This document shows positions 1 through 11,060 of a stretch of DNA of 64,000 nucleotides, piece after piece. Position 1 is the first letter of the stretch. Every line of letters begins with the position of its first letter. The translations under genes were made by a program, and so were the position numbers. Origin of the DNA: Telopea speciosissima (taxonomy: Eukaryota > Streptophyta > Magnoliopsida > Proteales > Proteaceae); the NCBI RefSeq assembly GCF_018873765.1, contig NC_057916.1, forward strand, positions 11,364,001 through 11,428,000. Direction: 5' to 3'. The notes below the pieces were generated by a model, which had not been told where the DNA came from, searched no databases, and saw only the letters and a program-made list of their open reading frames with translations.

Positions 1-10
1 CATATATTAC

Positions 11-176
11 CAGCAAGAAAGGGCGAACCCAGAGCACGAGGCTCCTGCCACTGCAGGGTCTGGAGAGAGTCGTAATGTACGCAGCCAACCCCTGCTTTCA
101 CAGAGAGGCTATTTCCAGACTCGAACCCGTGACCACTTGGCCACAATAGAACAACCTTACCGTTGCACTAAGGCCC
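11..176 (-). mobile_element. Au-type SINE, near full length
   Basis: Read on the minus strand, the block opens with a tRNA-like head: a box A-like stretch (gtgcaacggtaaggttg) near 152-168 and a clear box B (gggttcgagtctgg) at 115-128. The body carries the phrases typical of the plant Au SINE family (tgctttcacagagaggct and gtaatgtacgcagcc on the plus strand). The length of about 165 bases fits the family. I saw no target-site duplication. The family call comes from memory of the Au consensus; the tRNA-derived head is read directly. Confidence 0.85.
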
Positions 177-1891
177 GCTTTAGCTTAAACTGTAATAATA
201 ATCCGGTATGTCATGTGACAGTAGTGGCACCCCAAGCCATCAGATAAGGTCAACAACTGGAAGAAATTAGGTGAATGATAGCTGGGTCTCCATAGTCAAC
301 CACATTACATTGGAGCTTATCTAAGTGTGGTAAAGTTTGATTACATTGCTGCCCTAGCTTTTCAATATATTTCTATTTCACAATCAAGACAAAATTCTCA
401 ACACACCATAGTTCTATGTAGCATTAAATTCTCAACACATCATAGTTCTATGAAGAATTTCAATAAGGTAAAGCAGCAGAAAAAAAATCTTCAGAATGGC
501 TTTTAAACTCCTTGTAGCTCAAGTGAAAAAGCGTTAACTTGTTCTTCCAGAAATTAAAAGGCATTTCTCCTTTGTCACTTTCCTTCTATTAAAAAAATAG
601 AACCAGCATAGTTCAAGCAAATGTGTATATGCCCAAATGGCACAAGAACATTGTGCTGAAATTTGCTAGGGCAGACAGAAAATGACCTTCCAGCCTGAGT
701 TACCATACACAAAAAGTAAGGTTACAACTTCTTAGTTCACCACTTTGGTGACAAGAAGTTGTTCCTTTGTATAAAAGAATGTTGAAGCCTGTTTCCATAA
801 GAAAACAAACATTTATTTAGGTAAAGAACAAAATAAAATCACCCAATCTAATAGATGATCAGAGAAGGAAACTGTTCATGGACTGAAATATGCTGACCCA
901 CCCCTTGGATGGATGATCTGGCATTCACAGCCTTTCTTTTAAGAAGGGACTTATAGCTCCAATTAAACAGTATCCATTGATCAGACACCTGGACTGCCAG
1001 AATAATGTGATTTTGTGTCATCATTTTTCAGATATGATATTTATGATAGTTTGCAGGCCCCAAGTAGTTGGGAGTTGGGACAAGCCTCTCTCAAGTTACT
1101 TCTAGAACAGTTCATGTAAAGAATCCCTGTAACCTTAGATCCATAAAAGTTCAGTCAGGCCTCTCATAATGAATATTCAACAAAGTAATATTCTCCAATA
1201 GCAAATAATTTCAGAAGGAACCACTTTGCTACCATAGCACATAATTCACAACCTTTAATATCTACAAGGGCCATAACCCAATACAAGTCCCCTTAATTGC
1301 AGGATTCCAGAAGGGGTGGATGGAGTCCGTCTATGTCCTAACCTCTAAGATCTACAAATTAGTGATTATTTTGATATCGAGCATGATATTAGTTATTAAA
1401 ATTGTTAATAATGTGAACCGCAGGCTAAGGGGTGTTTTAGTCTTTTATTTATTATTGATGGACTTAAGTGCAATATATTACCTAAGTCTGTCCTTTATTG
1501 TAAATATACTTTAATGCTTTATAAATAAGTGGAGGATCACGGTTTGGAGACTCTTCTAGCATTTCCTTCTTCCTGTGGTTCGCAGCAACCAATACTGCCC
1601 TGTGCGCAATGAAACCCTCGTTGCGAGAACGTGAAAACTAGGGTTTCTTATGTTGATGCTGTTCAAGCTTTGCAGTGGAATGAAGATTAAAGTCAATTTA
1701 TCAGAATTACATACTTGCAGAAGGTTTTTTTTTTTTTTAGATAGATATTTATCATGGAAATTCATGACATGTTAGAACAATGTAATTCAACCTAATATAA
1801 ATATGGGTAAACTATGGGGTCTGTGATTTTCCCAACCTAATATAAATATGGGTAAAACTATGGGGTCTGATTTTCCAAAGCAGCTTGGACA

Positions 1892-1892
<1 letters not shown>
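177..1892. other. No gene recognised
   Basis: AT-rich sequence with only short open frames, no recognisable protein motif and no clear repeat structure. Two near copies of a 30-base phrase (aacctaatataaatatgggtaaa) occur at about 1790 and 1834, a small local duplication. Confidence 0.5.
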
Positions 1893-1940
<48 letters not shown>

Positions 1941-1941
1941 T
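1891..1941. repeat. Compound microsatellite (CT)n(CA)n
   Basis: A run of about 13 CT units passes directly into about 11 CA units. It is a plain simple-sequence repeat with no coding potential. Confidence 0.95.
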
Positions 1942-1959
1942 GCAGAAGTAGTCCTGAAC

Positions 1960-3205
1960 CAGGGAAACCAGTGGGAGATTAGCTAGCGACAGGATCGCAG
2001 GAAAAGAACACAACCTGATTACAGAAAACCAAATAACTCAGTCGAAACAGACAGATAAGTAAGAAATTCTGGCCAATTAGTTGCTATAAACCAGTAAAAT
2101 TAGATGGAAATCTGATGGTTGGATTCAAAAGATATGGAGGAAACCTACTAGGAGTAGGAAAACTTGAGCTGCAGAATCGATGGACTGTAAAGGATTCAAA
2201 ACAAGATTTAGTTAAGAGATTAAATAAATGACAGAAACCAGAAAATCCCAGGCAAAAACCTGATTCAGAAACTCAGATTTGAAGTTGAGTTGAAGTACAA
2301 TTTCAGAAATTAATGAGAAAACTGAATAAAAATATAATCTCATTATAATACTTCACCAAGCAAATCGATGGCAATTGCTAGTAGCGTTTAATCAGGGATT
2401 AACTAAATAACCAGAAATAGGTATTGATATATAAAGATAGGAGAATTAGAATAAAAAAATAGAAGAAAGTAGAGGAGCTAGAAGAAGATATTAGAAAATA
2501 AGAATAACAGAGAAGAAGTGATGGGATTCTAGAAGACCCAAGGAACTAGGTTTCAGAAACTCAGACTAAACCAGACACGCAGTGAACAAATAAGGACCAG
2601 AATAAAAGGTTAAGTGATAAAACAGTGATCCGGATTTTAGATTTGAATCAATTTCAATGGATCACTAAATTCAAATATAGGAACAGAAAATAAAAAACTG
2701 AACCTGATTCAAGGGTCTGATCTTGAGTTTCAGAAGAACCCTACTAAGAAAAGGATTCTTTGAAACCAGCTCAAAATGAAATTTTGAAACCATGAATCAC
2801 TGAAACATGAAGTGAGATTTATATGTAAGCAGAATTTTATCAAACTTGGTGAGGGTAGATAGGAAGAACCCTATGTTCAGATTACACACCGTTTTTAATA
2901 GGACCTCAGCAAACCCTAAAATAGAATGTAGATCAACGAAGAGGTTAAAGTCAACCTTATCAGATGAAGGTCAGATTCTGACAACTATTAGGACAAGTAA
3001 ACCCGAAAGTATTGTGATGTTATAACATTCAGATTTATATCAATGGTCAAAACAGTGAAGGTTTGAAAAGCCTAAGCCAAAATCAGGTGATTTCTTATAA
3101 CAACAGATGAGCAGGTCCGATCTGGCTTAAACTCCAGTCGAAGGAGCCTCTTAGGAGGACCTTTGACACCTCAAAATATGGGGGTAATCAGCTGGCCAGA
3201 TCCCC
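1960..3205 (-). mobile_element. LTR-type repeat fossil, relative of the one at 14827-16022
   Basis: No coding content. The stretch shares phrases, order and orientation with the LTR-like block inside the receptor kinase gene: the 'gtcgaaggag..cctnnggnggnccttga' segment at about 3135-3170 against 15257-15290, and the 'agcaaaccc...tcagatgaaggt' segment at about 2906-2970 against 14900-14950. Both look like diverged copies of one long terminal repeat family. It is old, with unclear ends, and no internal protein-coding part can be seen. The exact family is not established. Confidence 0.45.
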
Positions 3206-3214
3206 TATAATTGG

Positions 3215-3395
3215 TGTACACCCCCTGTACTTTGCCTAAAACATTAATAAATCCGAGGTTTCCAATAACCACCTTGTACACCCCCCTCGATTTAAAAAAA
3301 ACACACACACACACACAAAATAACAGTCCGCTAGGAACTCAACTTTAAGCGATGATGTGGAGTATACTTTGGACATGAAATGACCCTTATACCCT
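3215..3395 (+). repeat. Left outer terminal inverted repeat
   Basis: Pairs with 6880-7039. Shared landmarks in order are tgtacaccccctgtactttg, 'aaacattaataaa', 'gaggtttccaataaccacc', a variable A-rich stretch (here with an (AC)n run at 3301-3317), 'aggaactcaac' and 'gtggagtatactttggac'. Confidence 0.85.
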
Positions 3396-3554
3396 TGCAT
3401 AACACCCTTAACAAATCCTACAGCCATCGTCTTCCCCAAACCTATTCTCTGTTTTACCCTAACCCTATTTCTAACCCAAACCCAGATATTCAGGTGATAT
3501 TTTAGTAGATTCAAAGGGGAAGGGAAAGCGAAAAGGTGAAAAAAATTGGAGGAC

Positions 3555-4400
3555 GGAAGCTTTTCGTATATCCCAAGATTGGCAATGTTTGATTAGTGAT
3601 TCTTTCTTCATTACTCTGCACCTCAATCGATACAAGGAGAAAAACCCTTCTCTCGTTTCATAATTGATGATAGAAAAACCTTCTGCACAGTAGAGGACAA
3701 TACATGTCATAAACTTGATATGCCTTTCTTAACTTCTACCGAATTGTGGAATTACGGGCATAAGATCAACGTCATGGGTTCGTGCAATGGGTTGTTATGT
3801 TTTTCGCAGTCAAGGTTTAAGATTCGTTACAGAGACCACATATACCTGTTGAATAGAGGCACTAGAGAATTCAAGGAACTTTCATATGCTCCCTGCAGTA
3901 ATTACAATGCTCCTCTGGTCGGACTAGGGTTTGATCCCATGAGTAAAGACTACAAATTTTTTAAGATTGGATACTATAATAGGCTTGGAGATAAACCCAC
4001 AATTTTGCAAACCGATGTCTGGTTGTACTCGTTGAATTCAAATAATTGGAGAAAATTTGGAGATATCCCAATCCCAGACCTATATTTTCTTGATTCATCA
4101 ACGCCAGTTGTAAATGCTACTATTCATTGGATGATATCTCGGAAGAACAGTTTAGGTTCTTTATCGTCCTCGATCTTTTCTCTTGAAGTAGTAGATGAGG
4201 TGTTTAGAGAGTTACCGCAACCTCCTGAACATGGTTGTTATAGAGATATTGCAGTGATGGGAGGATGCCTTTCTGTTTTCTATGAAGGAGGTCATGACTC
4301 AACTGAGATATGGGTGATGAAGGAATCGTCTTCCCCAAACCTATTCTCTGACTCCCTTGTGAGCTTCGCTTTGCTTCTTGAAGATGATTGGACACCTTGA
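3555..4400 (+). pseudogene. Broken F-box gene with F-box-associated (FBA) domain
   Basis: The open frame at 3720-4400 (226 residues) reads as the FBA beta-propeller-like domain of plant F-box/kelch proteins: GSCNGLLCF, LLNRGTREFKELS, GLGFDPMSKDYKFFKIGY, VWLYSLNSNNWRKFGD, NATIHWM, YEGGHDSTEIWVMKE. Just upstream, 3555-3660 in another frame gives DWQCLISDSFFITLHLNR, the stretch that normally follows the F-box, so one frameshift near 3660 separates the two. No intact F-box motif is visible before it. The C-terminus departs from the family right after WVMKE at about 4325, where a 26-base phrase also present at 3427-3452 begins, so the original 3' end seems to have been replaced. Intact relatives would recruit substrates to SCF ubiquitin ligases. 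The piece lies inside an inverted-repeat element and is probably a captured fragment. Confidence 0.85.
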
Positions 4401-4493
4401 AGTTAAGGTACAGGGCATCAAAGTCAAGCCCAGAGTAGTAGACACAGAAATCGCTTTAAGGGCAGGCATTGAAGAGCTCTGATCATACATTGG

Positions 4494-4996
4494 CAAAGTG
4501 ATGCAAACACGACCTGGGATGGAGCTCCAATCGGTTATGGTTTTTTAGCCCATATTCTGGGTTTAATAAATCCATCGAACCAGCCTAGTTTGGTTCAACT
4601 TCTGACCCAGTCAACCAGTCCTTTTTTAGGAGAGAAATTCTAGCTATCAGCCAACCTGCTATGTGGAGGATATTTTCCAAAATTGGTGGACATCGGACAG
4701 CTGTATTTTCCCCCCCATCGATCCAGCAAATATTGTGGGAGATTTTTCATATTTATTAGTTATCAATTTGCTGATTTATAGGGGAATTAGTAGATTCATG
4801 GGAACCTAGGAGGACAGCTATCGATCAGCACTGAAGGAGATAATGATCAAGATTGTGTGGGCCCCATGGCCAATATGAAGAGAATAATCTGTGGAAATAT
4901 TCCCCAGATCTTGTGGGACCCATGCCAATTTGCATTAGAGAATGATGCTGCAAAGGAGCCATATTTCTTGAGAGATTTTCTAGTGGGGCCCAGCTG
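4494..4996 (+). repeat. Inner inverted repeat, left arm
   Basis: About 500 bases that match the reverse complement of 5981-6488, with roughly one difference every 10-15 bases by eye. Landmarks are gatggagctccaatcngtta, 'ttgaaccaaactaggctggttcgatgg' in reverse, the run of C at 4708-4716, 'gacagctatcgatcagcact' and 'gtgggccccatggcc'. The function of the sequence is unknown. Confidence 0.9.
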
Positions 4997-5001
4997 CTTT
5001 G

Positions 5002-5743
5002 TGATGTGTTAGTTTCCTATAATATAGAATTCTATCTAGTCCTTGCGTGGGGGGCTTAGTAGCTTTAAGGTTGTTTTTTTTTTTATTAGATTTATTATGT
5101 AATGGGTAGTTCTATTTTTAGGACACTTTAATTTCTTGCTTAGAATAGGATTGGGTTGCTTTATTATAAATACATATAAGTGGTTGAGCAGAAGAGGACA
5201 AAGATTGAAGAGAAAAGAGTTATGGTTGAAGCTGTGAGATGCGGCAATGGTGACAGACCGTAGGTGAGAGGCCCTAGGTGAGAGGATGAAGGGTTGGTGA
5301 GAGCCTGGGTGAGAGAGCTGATCCTATGCCCCTTCTATATCCCTTTATTTATTTATTTATTTATTTATTACAATAAAAGGCCTATTAATAACTTAGGCAA
5401 GCTTACAATAATAATAGAAACTTCCAAAATAGAAATTAGTCTAACTTAGAAAATAGAAACTACTAAATCCTAACTAAAATAGAAGGTAACTAAATCAGAA
5501 ACTACTAGGCTTTATAATTCAGCCACATGCAAGGAACAAATTAGAAACTAATAAATATAGTAACTACTAAAGTGCACCAATCCTAATTGATTGGTCGAAG
5601 GAGGATCTTATCAAAATCGTGGGGCATCTTTGGTCCCTGCTTGGCTGGCTTGAGTTGGCCCTGCTGGGCTGGCTTGAGCTGGTCCAAAAAGGGACCTAGT
5701 TTGATGGGTCTTTTGCTTCTTCCTCTGGCCAGAATCTACATCA
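5002..5743 (-). mobile_element. Gypsy-type LTR fossil
   Basis: On the minus strand this block runs from TGATGTAG to CACATCA, so it has matching TG...CA borders, and it is preceded by a purine tract (aaagagggggagagc) at about 5744-5758 like a polypurine tract. A short stretch that looks like the 3' end of an internal region lies at 5744-5980. The 5' LTR and nearly all of the internal part are missing, so this is a broken remnant. It contains an (ATTT)n run at 5347-5371. Family assignment to Ty3/Gypsy rests on the tract and border style only. Confidence 0.55.
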
Positions 5744-5980
5744 GCTCTCCCCCTCTTTGGAAGGAGTGGAATTGATCTTCGTGTTGTGTAAATCCGTCTT
5801 AGTCCATAGAAAAATTCAGGCAGTTCTTTGGAGATACGGATGAAGTCTACGAGATGTGGCATCCGTTCTTCAGTGTACTTGGGTGGAATAATAAATTCCA
5901 CATGCTCAACTTCAAAATCTTCAGAAGTATCCATGGGATCATCCACATATGTGTAAGCTTGCCTAAGTTATTAATATGGC

Positions 5981-6488
5981 TGGGCCCCACTAGAAAATCT
6001 CTCACAAAATATGGCTCCTTGGCATCATCCTTCTCTAACACAAACTAGCTTGGGTCCCACAAGATCTGGGGAATATTTCCATAGATTATTCTCTTCGTAT
6101 TGGCCATGGGGCCCACACAATCTTGATCATTATCTCCTCTAGTGCTGATCGATAGCTGTCCTCCTAGGTTCCCACGAAATCTGTTAATTCCCCTATAAAT
6201 CAGCAATTTAATAACTAACAAATATGAAAAATCTCCCACAATATTTGCTGGATCGATTTGGGGGGGGGGGAATACAGTTGTTCGATGTCCACCAATTCAG
6301 GGAAATATCCTCCATGTAGTCAGGTGGCAAATAGCTAGAATTTCTCCCTAAAAAATGGGCTGATCAACTCGATCAGAAGTTGAACCAAACTAGGCTGGTT
6401 CGATGGATTTAATTAAACCCAAAATATGGGCTAAAAAACCATAACTGATTGGAGCTCCATCCCAAGTCGTGTCTGCATCACAAAGGCA
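5981..6488 (-). repeat. Inner inverted repeat, right arm
   Basis: Mirror copy of 4494-4996. The two arms are separated by about 980 bases made of the LTR fossil and its short internal stub. A transcript across both arms could fold into a long hairpin. Confidence 0.9.
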
Positions 6489-6640
6489 TTGGTTCAAAGT
6501 ACGTGGTGGATCTAGAAATTGAATGCAAACCATTTGAATCCATAAACAAGGTTTCAGTTTTGAAATTGGCTTCTGGGTCTTTCTGTCTCATCATAAGGCT
6601 TCTGAAATTTGGTAAAATCCCTGATTTCCTCTTCAATTTC
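6485..6640 (+). pseudogene. Piece resembling a WRN-like 3'-5' exonuclease
   Basis: The plus-strand frame beginning at 6449 reads VVDLEIECKPF, then KVSVLKLASGSFCLI, then IRLLKFGKIPDFLFNFL. This follows the start of the plant Werner-syndrome-like exonuclease domain, where the usual pattern is V-G-L-D-x-E-W-x-P, then LQLC...CLIFQLL, then IP..L..FL. The first catalytic Asp position is Glu here. Only about 50 residues are present, there is no sensible start, and the following residues leave the family, so it is a fragment captured between inverted repeats. The family call is by eye. Confidence 0.55.
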
Positions 6641-6879
6641 CTTCATTTACCTGATCTGCCAACATTGGCTGCTTCTGTTCTTGATGATCGAAGGCTGTGC
6701 AGCGTTGCGCCCTAGATGGAAGAGTCCGAATCTGCAGCAGAAACTACCTCGGAAATTCCGATTCCAACGGAAACCAAACTGAGAGGGGGCAGGGGGAAGA
6801 GGAGAGAGTTGCAGAGCCGGAGAGGGAGAAGAAGGTCGGTTGCCGAGGTGGGGGAGGAGACTTAGACACATGAGGATAT

Positions 6880-7039
6880 AATGGTCATTTCATGTCCAAA
6901 GTATACTCCACGTCATCACTTAACGTTGAGTTCCTAACAGACTGTTATTTTTATTTTTTTTCCATCGAGGGGTTGTGCAAGGTGGTTATTGGAAACCTCA
7001 GGTTTATTAATGTTTTAGGCAAAGTACAGGGGGTGTACA
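6880..7039 (-). repeat. Right outer terminal inverted repeat
   Basis: Reverse complement of 3215-3395; see the composite element. The immediate outside sequences differ on the two sides, and no direct repeat of 8-10 bases was recognised. Confidence 0.85.
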
Positions 7040-7050
7040 TGGAATTTTCC

Positions 7051-7690
7051 CTTTAATAAAAGATACATGATAGGCAGTACCTTCCTTTGCTGTCCCGCGA
7101 GTTGGAATGTTGTGATCAAGTGCTTAGTCACTACCAAACTCCAAGAATGCATCCTTAGTATCTACTTGTTGTTAATTGATGAATCTCCATTGTGTTTGAG
7201 GCTATAATTTAAGGCAAAAGTGGGAAAATTGTGACTGAAGGAAAAGGAATAGGGGAGATGAAGAGGGTGGTAGCCTAAGAAAGAAGAGTTATTGAAGGGA
7301 AAGGGGGTTCACACCAACTTGGATTCACTTCAAGGTTTGTAGGGAATCACTCATGTTGTAGAGAATGGGAGAAAATCTCACAAATTCCAACATCATTCCT
7401 TGTCTTCTGTGTCAAAATACAGTCTTTTAAACCCAAAATGAAAAGAAAAGAAAAGAAAAAAAAAAGGAAATAACTACTTTTCCAGCAACAACTCCTTTAC
7501 AACATTGGTACATAACTGTTTTGACACCAATAAAATAAATACAACTAAATAAAACAAGCTACACATAAGTAACATCCACACAAGTTAATAAGGGACATTT
7601 AGCCACAATAAAGTGAAATGTTGTTGTGTAAGTTGGCATCTCCTCTGATATGTCCTAAATCCTATTGCGATGTCCTCATCAGTACCTAAA
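7051..7690. other. No gene recognised
   Basis: AT-rich intergenic sequence with an A/G-rich run at 7437-7466. No coding motif seen. Confidence 0.5.
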
Positions 7691-8510
7691 GGGGGCTCCA
7701 GGTAAGGGGCTTATTTATCGTCCACACCAAAATGTTGCTCTAGTTGGATTTTCTGATGCTGATCGAGCCAGTGCTGACTGTGATTGACGGTCTACTTGGT
7801 TATTGCACCTTTGTTGGTGGCAATCTTGTCTCCGGGTAGCAAGAAGCAGACTACTGTGGTCTGGTCCAGTGCTGAGGCTGATTATAGAGGCTCATACCGT
7901 AGCTGGGTTAATGAGGTTGAAGTCACTTCTTTAAGAATTGAGCTTTCCCATTACTCATCATATGAAAATTCTTTGTGATAATCAGGCTGCTAACTACATT
8001 GCCAGCAATCCAGTGTTTTCACGAACGAACTAAACACATTGAGGTTGATTGCCATTTTGTGCAGGATGTTGTTATGAAGAAGCTGATCGGTACCCCAGTT
8101 GGCATCTGTTTACCAAGCCTCTTTTTGGTCCTGCCTTTTGGAAGTGTTGTTCCAAACTGGGCATGGGAGACTTGTATGCTCCAGCTTGAGGGGGAGTGTT
8201 AAGTTGGCGGTATTTAGTGTGCTTGGTGTATTCCCGATAGATGGAGAATCCCCATCGTGATAAGTTATTTAGTTTCTTATTTTGACTTATATTACGTAAT
8301 AGTTTCCTAGTTGGTTTTTATTTTCCTTGTTAGATTGTAATTCAATGACATTATCTATATATGCAATAGAGTCCAGCAGCAGCAATCACGTACTGATTCT
8401 GTCGCTGGATCAGTTTCTTCCTACTTTCTTTTCTGTTCTTCCTCTTTCTCTCTCTTTCTTCTCTTGTTCTGGTTTCTGACTGGTTGTTTGTGAAGTTATA
8501 TTTGGTTACA
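7690..8510 (+). mobile_element. Copia retrotransposon 3' end fossil with LTR
   Basis: 7690-8190 gives, across several frames, the end of a Ty1/Copia polyprotein: VGFSDADRASADCD, then a CDNQAA-type motif, then ERTKHIEVDCHFV, which is the typical RNase H to C-terminal stretch. A purine tract (gagggggag) at 8188-8196 is followed by TGTTAAG at 8197, and the LTR probably ends at TTACA near 8510 (about 314 bases). The rest of the element is absent. It is broken, with several breaks in the coding part. Confidence 0.85.
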
Positions 8511-9265
8511 ATATTAACTAATGCACTTTGAGAGTTATGCTGTCTACCACTCATAATCATAAAAGAGAGCTTAGAGTTCCCTTACATAAGAAGACAGAGA
8601 GAGGGGAATGGGAATTAAAAAAGGAAGTGTACACTCATGTGTAGCCTTCCAAATAAGAAAACCCAGAATTTTCCTGATAGAGACTTAGAACTCAAATGCA
8701 ACAGCTAATATACATAAATGTTTAAAAGAAAAGATGCAATATAATAACTTACTCTAGCATTAACTATCATATAACACCTGGAAGTAGACCATCACTGATA
8801 GGAGACGTCCGTACTTCAAAAGAACATGTACTTCTTTGACCACACAGGAACTTCCCCACAGCTCCATTGCTCTCCTGGTTACATGTCCTACAGGATAAAG
8901 ATCTAGAAATTTTATTTTACAGCCTTAAAAGTATTAACTCACAAGCGAAAGTGCAGAGGTTCAGTTAAGTCGTGACTTGTTATGATTCATCTCAAAGCTG
9001 GCTCATACCATGAAAACCAAGTGAAAACACCAATTCCAGCTCACTTTGAAGAGTTTCTCTGCAGAGACTACAATTAAGCATGAGACACAAATAGAGATAG
9101 AGAGAATAACCCAACCCATGACTACTTTATATTACAAAAAAAAGGCAGCAAGTCGAATATGGGGAATGGGTGTTGACTTGCAGCTAAAGAAACATGAGAG
9201 GTTAAGCCAATAAGGCAATGAAGAAGAGGAATCATTTCATTCAAAAATTTACTGAATGAATGTTT
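8511..9265. other. No gene recognised
   Basis: No protein motif, RNA gene or repeat structure recognised on either strand. Confidence 0.4.
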
Positions 9266-9772
9266 GAATGCATAACTACTGACAAAAATATGTATAAACA
9301 ATTTTGTTGGTCTGATTACTTCTTCTGCTTGAGAAAATGGCCCCAGAATGTCGATCAATCGACCAAAGAAACAAATTTGCAAAAAAAAAAAAAGTGCACA
9401 AACAAATCTGATGGACTCATTGTCAAGTTCAATATCACACTAAGTCATGAAATCTCTGGAGAAACTCAGCAAGTTTCGACCTACTTCTAAGGTCATCTGG
9501 TGACCTGAATATGCAGAAAAAACAAATTTTGTTGAATGCATAATTACTGACAAAAATATGTATAAACAATTTTGTTGGTCTGATTACTTCTTCTGCTTGT
9601 GAAAATGGCCCCAGAATGTCAATCAAAGAAAAAAATTTTGCAAAAAAAAAAAGTGCACAAACAAATCTGCTGGACTCATTGTCAAGTTCAATATCACACT
9701 AAGTCATAAAATCTCTGGAGAAACTCAGCAAGTTTCGACCTACTTCTAAGGTCATCTGATGACCTGAATATG
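9266..9772. repeat. Tandem duplication, two units of about 268 bases
   Basis: 9266-9510 is repeated at 9534-9772 with few differences. Shared landmarks are gaatgcataactactgacaa, the A-rich run followed by gtgcacaaacaaatctg, 'ctctggagaaactcagcaag' and 'gaatatg' at the end. The open frames on both strands here are by-products of the repeat. Confidence 0.95.
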
Positions 9773-9819
9773 GCCCACAATGCCTAAAAAATGACCTTAC
9801 CAGGCTGAACCACCAAACT

Positions 9820-11060
9820 ACGGTGTTAACGTTTCCAATTTCCAAGTGGTACAACCATATGTTACCAACACCATCCATTTTAGGTAAGCATTACAGATCC
9901 CGACTAAATCAAATGTACACGGCGACTCAAATTGGTAAACAAAGAATGAAATCGCACCATCTCTGCTGAGTGTATCACTGGCCAGAATCAACCGTTGCAA
10001 AAAGAACAATCGATTCTCTACATTCTAATCATAAGCAGGCCTGTAAGTCCAACACCAGTGAAGAACTACCTGATGCCAAACGTTACAAATCAACTTGGTA
10101 TCAAATACTGACTGAAAACGAGTTAATTAAGCTGAGTTAAAAGTAGCCAAAAATAAACCAATGAATTCACCCTACGACAAATAACGAAGAAGTTCGTGAT
10201 GCATCCCTCTAGTGTCCGGTCACCATTATTTGACAACAAGAGCTCAGTAGCCAACCGAGGGCCTCAGCTTTTCCAAATGCTTCCTAAGCCTGCCTACAGA
10301 AGAAATTAACAAATTCACAGTTTGCAATACCAGTAGGCAATGACGCGGTTGATGATAGAGAATTTTGTCAATTTCTTTAATAAGCCCAAAGTCCAAGTGC
10401 ACAAACTAACCTTACCCAGTCCAAAAACTTTGCTCTGGCGAAGTCCCTTACACGACCGACGAGGGCCAACTGAGGAATATAAATTCCTACATGTACATAT
10501 ATACAAAGAACCCTAACAACCCTCTCTTCCTCATCACTGTCATCAACATCCCATTTGTCTGGATTACCGTTTACAAAAGCGGTGACCGCCAGTTCCTCTC
10601 CATTTTTCCTTTCATTCAATGCGACTAACTACGCTTTACTCGTCGAATTGTTTCCAAGCGATGGAATTGTGGATTCACATGATGAAGACGACGACGACGA
10701 CGTTGGCGAAGAGAACTTAGTTATCTGCCGCACGAACAGAAGCTCTGGTCTCGATTCATAGAGAATTCTTGAGGAATCTGAAAGTCTGTGCAAATATCTT
10801 TGCCAAAACAAAAAAGAAATGACGGATTGCCGTGCGTGCGAGAGGTGGTATTTGCACCTGGTTTGATTTTATTTTTTGTTACAACAAGAAAACAGAGACA
10901 TTCATGAATGAGATAGTGAGAAATTTGAAAGTCGATTAGTCGAAGTACCAAAGATTACCTGGATGGCTTTCGAGGACGGAAGAGACTGGAAGAACGCCAT
11001 TAATGACCAGAAACCTGTCATTGATCATTTTACAGTATGGACTGGCGGGAGGACGAGAAC
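9820..11060 (-). other. Possible unrecognised minus-strand transcript
   Basis: On the minus strand an ATG at about 11001-11003 gives MAFFQSLPSSKAIQ and then a good donor (CAG|GTAATC, near 10960). Downstream are GT-AG style signals, a short acidic frame (NPDKWDVDDSDEEE, around 10545-10590) and a donor-like GTAAGG at about 10415. I could not assemble a continuous protein longer than about 30-60 residues and do not recognise a family. It could be a small-protein gene, a noncoding transcript or chance. This is a weak call. Confidence 0.2.

Larger units (their letters stand above)
3215..7039. mobile_element. Composite inverted-repeat (Pack-TIR-like) element carrying gene pieces
   Basis: The outer ends are long inverted repeats: 3215-3395 matches the reverse complement of 7039-6880, starting with tgtacaccccctgtactttg on both sides and running about 160-180 bases with a few substitutions and small indels. 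Inside are an F-box gene piece (3555-4400), a second inverted repeat of about 500 bases (4494-4996 and 5981-6488) interrupted by a Gypsy-type LTR fossil, and a piece like a WRN-type exonuclease (about 6490-6640). Long inverted ends around unrelated host gene pieces are the hallmark of Mutator-like Pack elements, but I find no transposase and no clear 9-base target duplication, so the superfamily is inferred. Confidence 0.6.

Noticed and set aside
115-176. tRNA gene on the minus strand
   Set aside because: The body after the head matches the Au SINE pattern, and no cloverleaf is formed.
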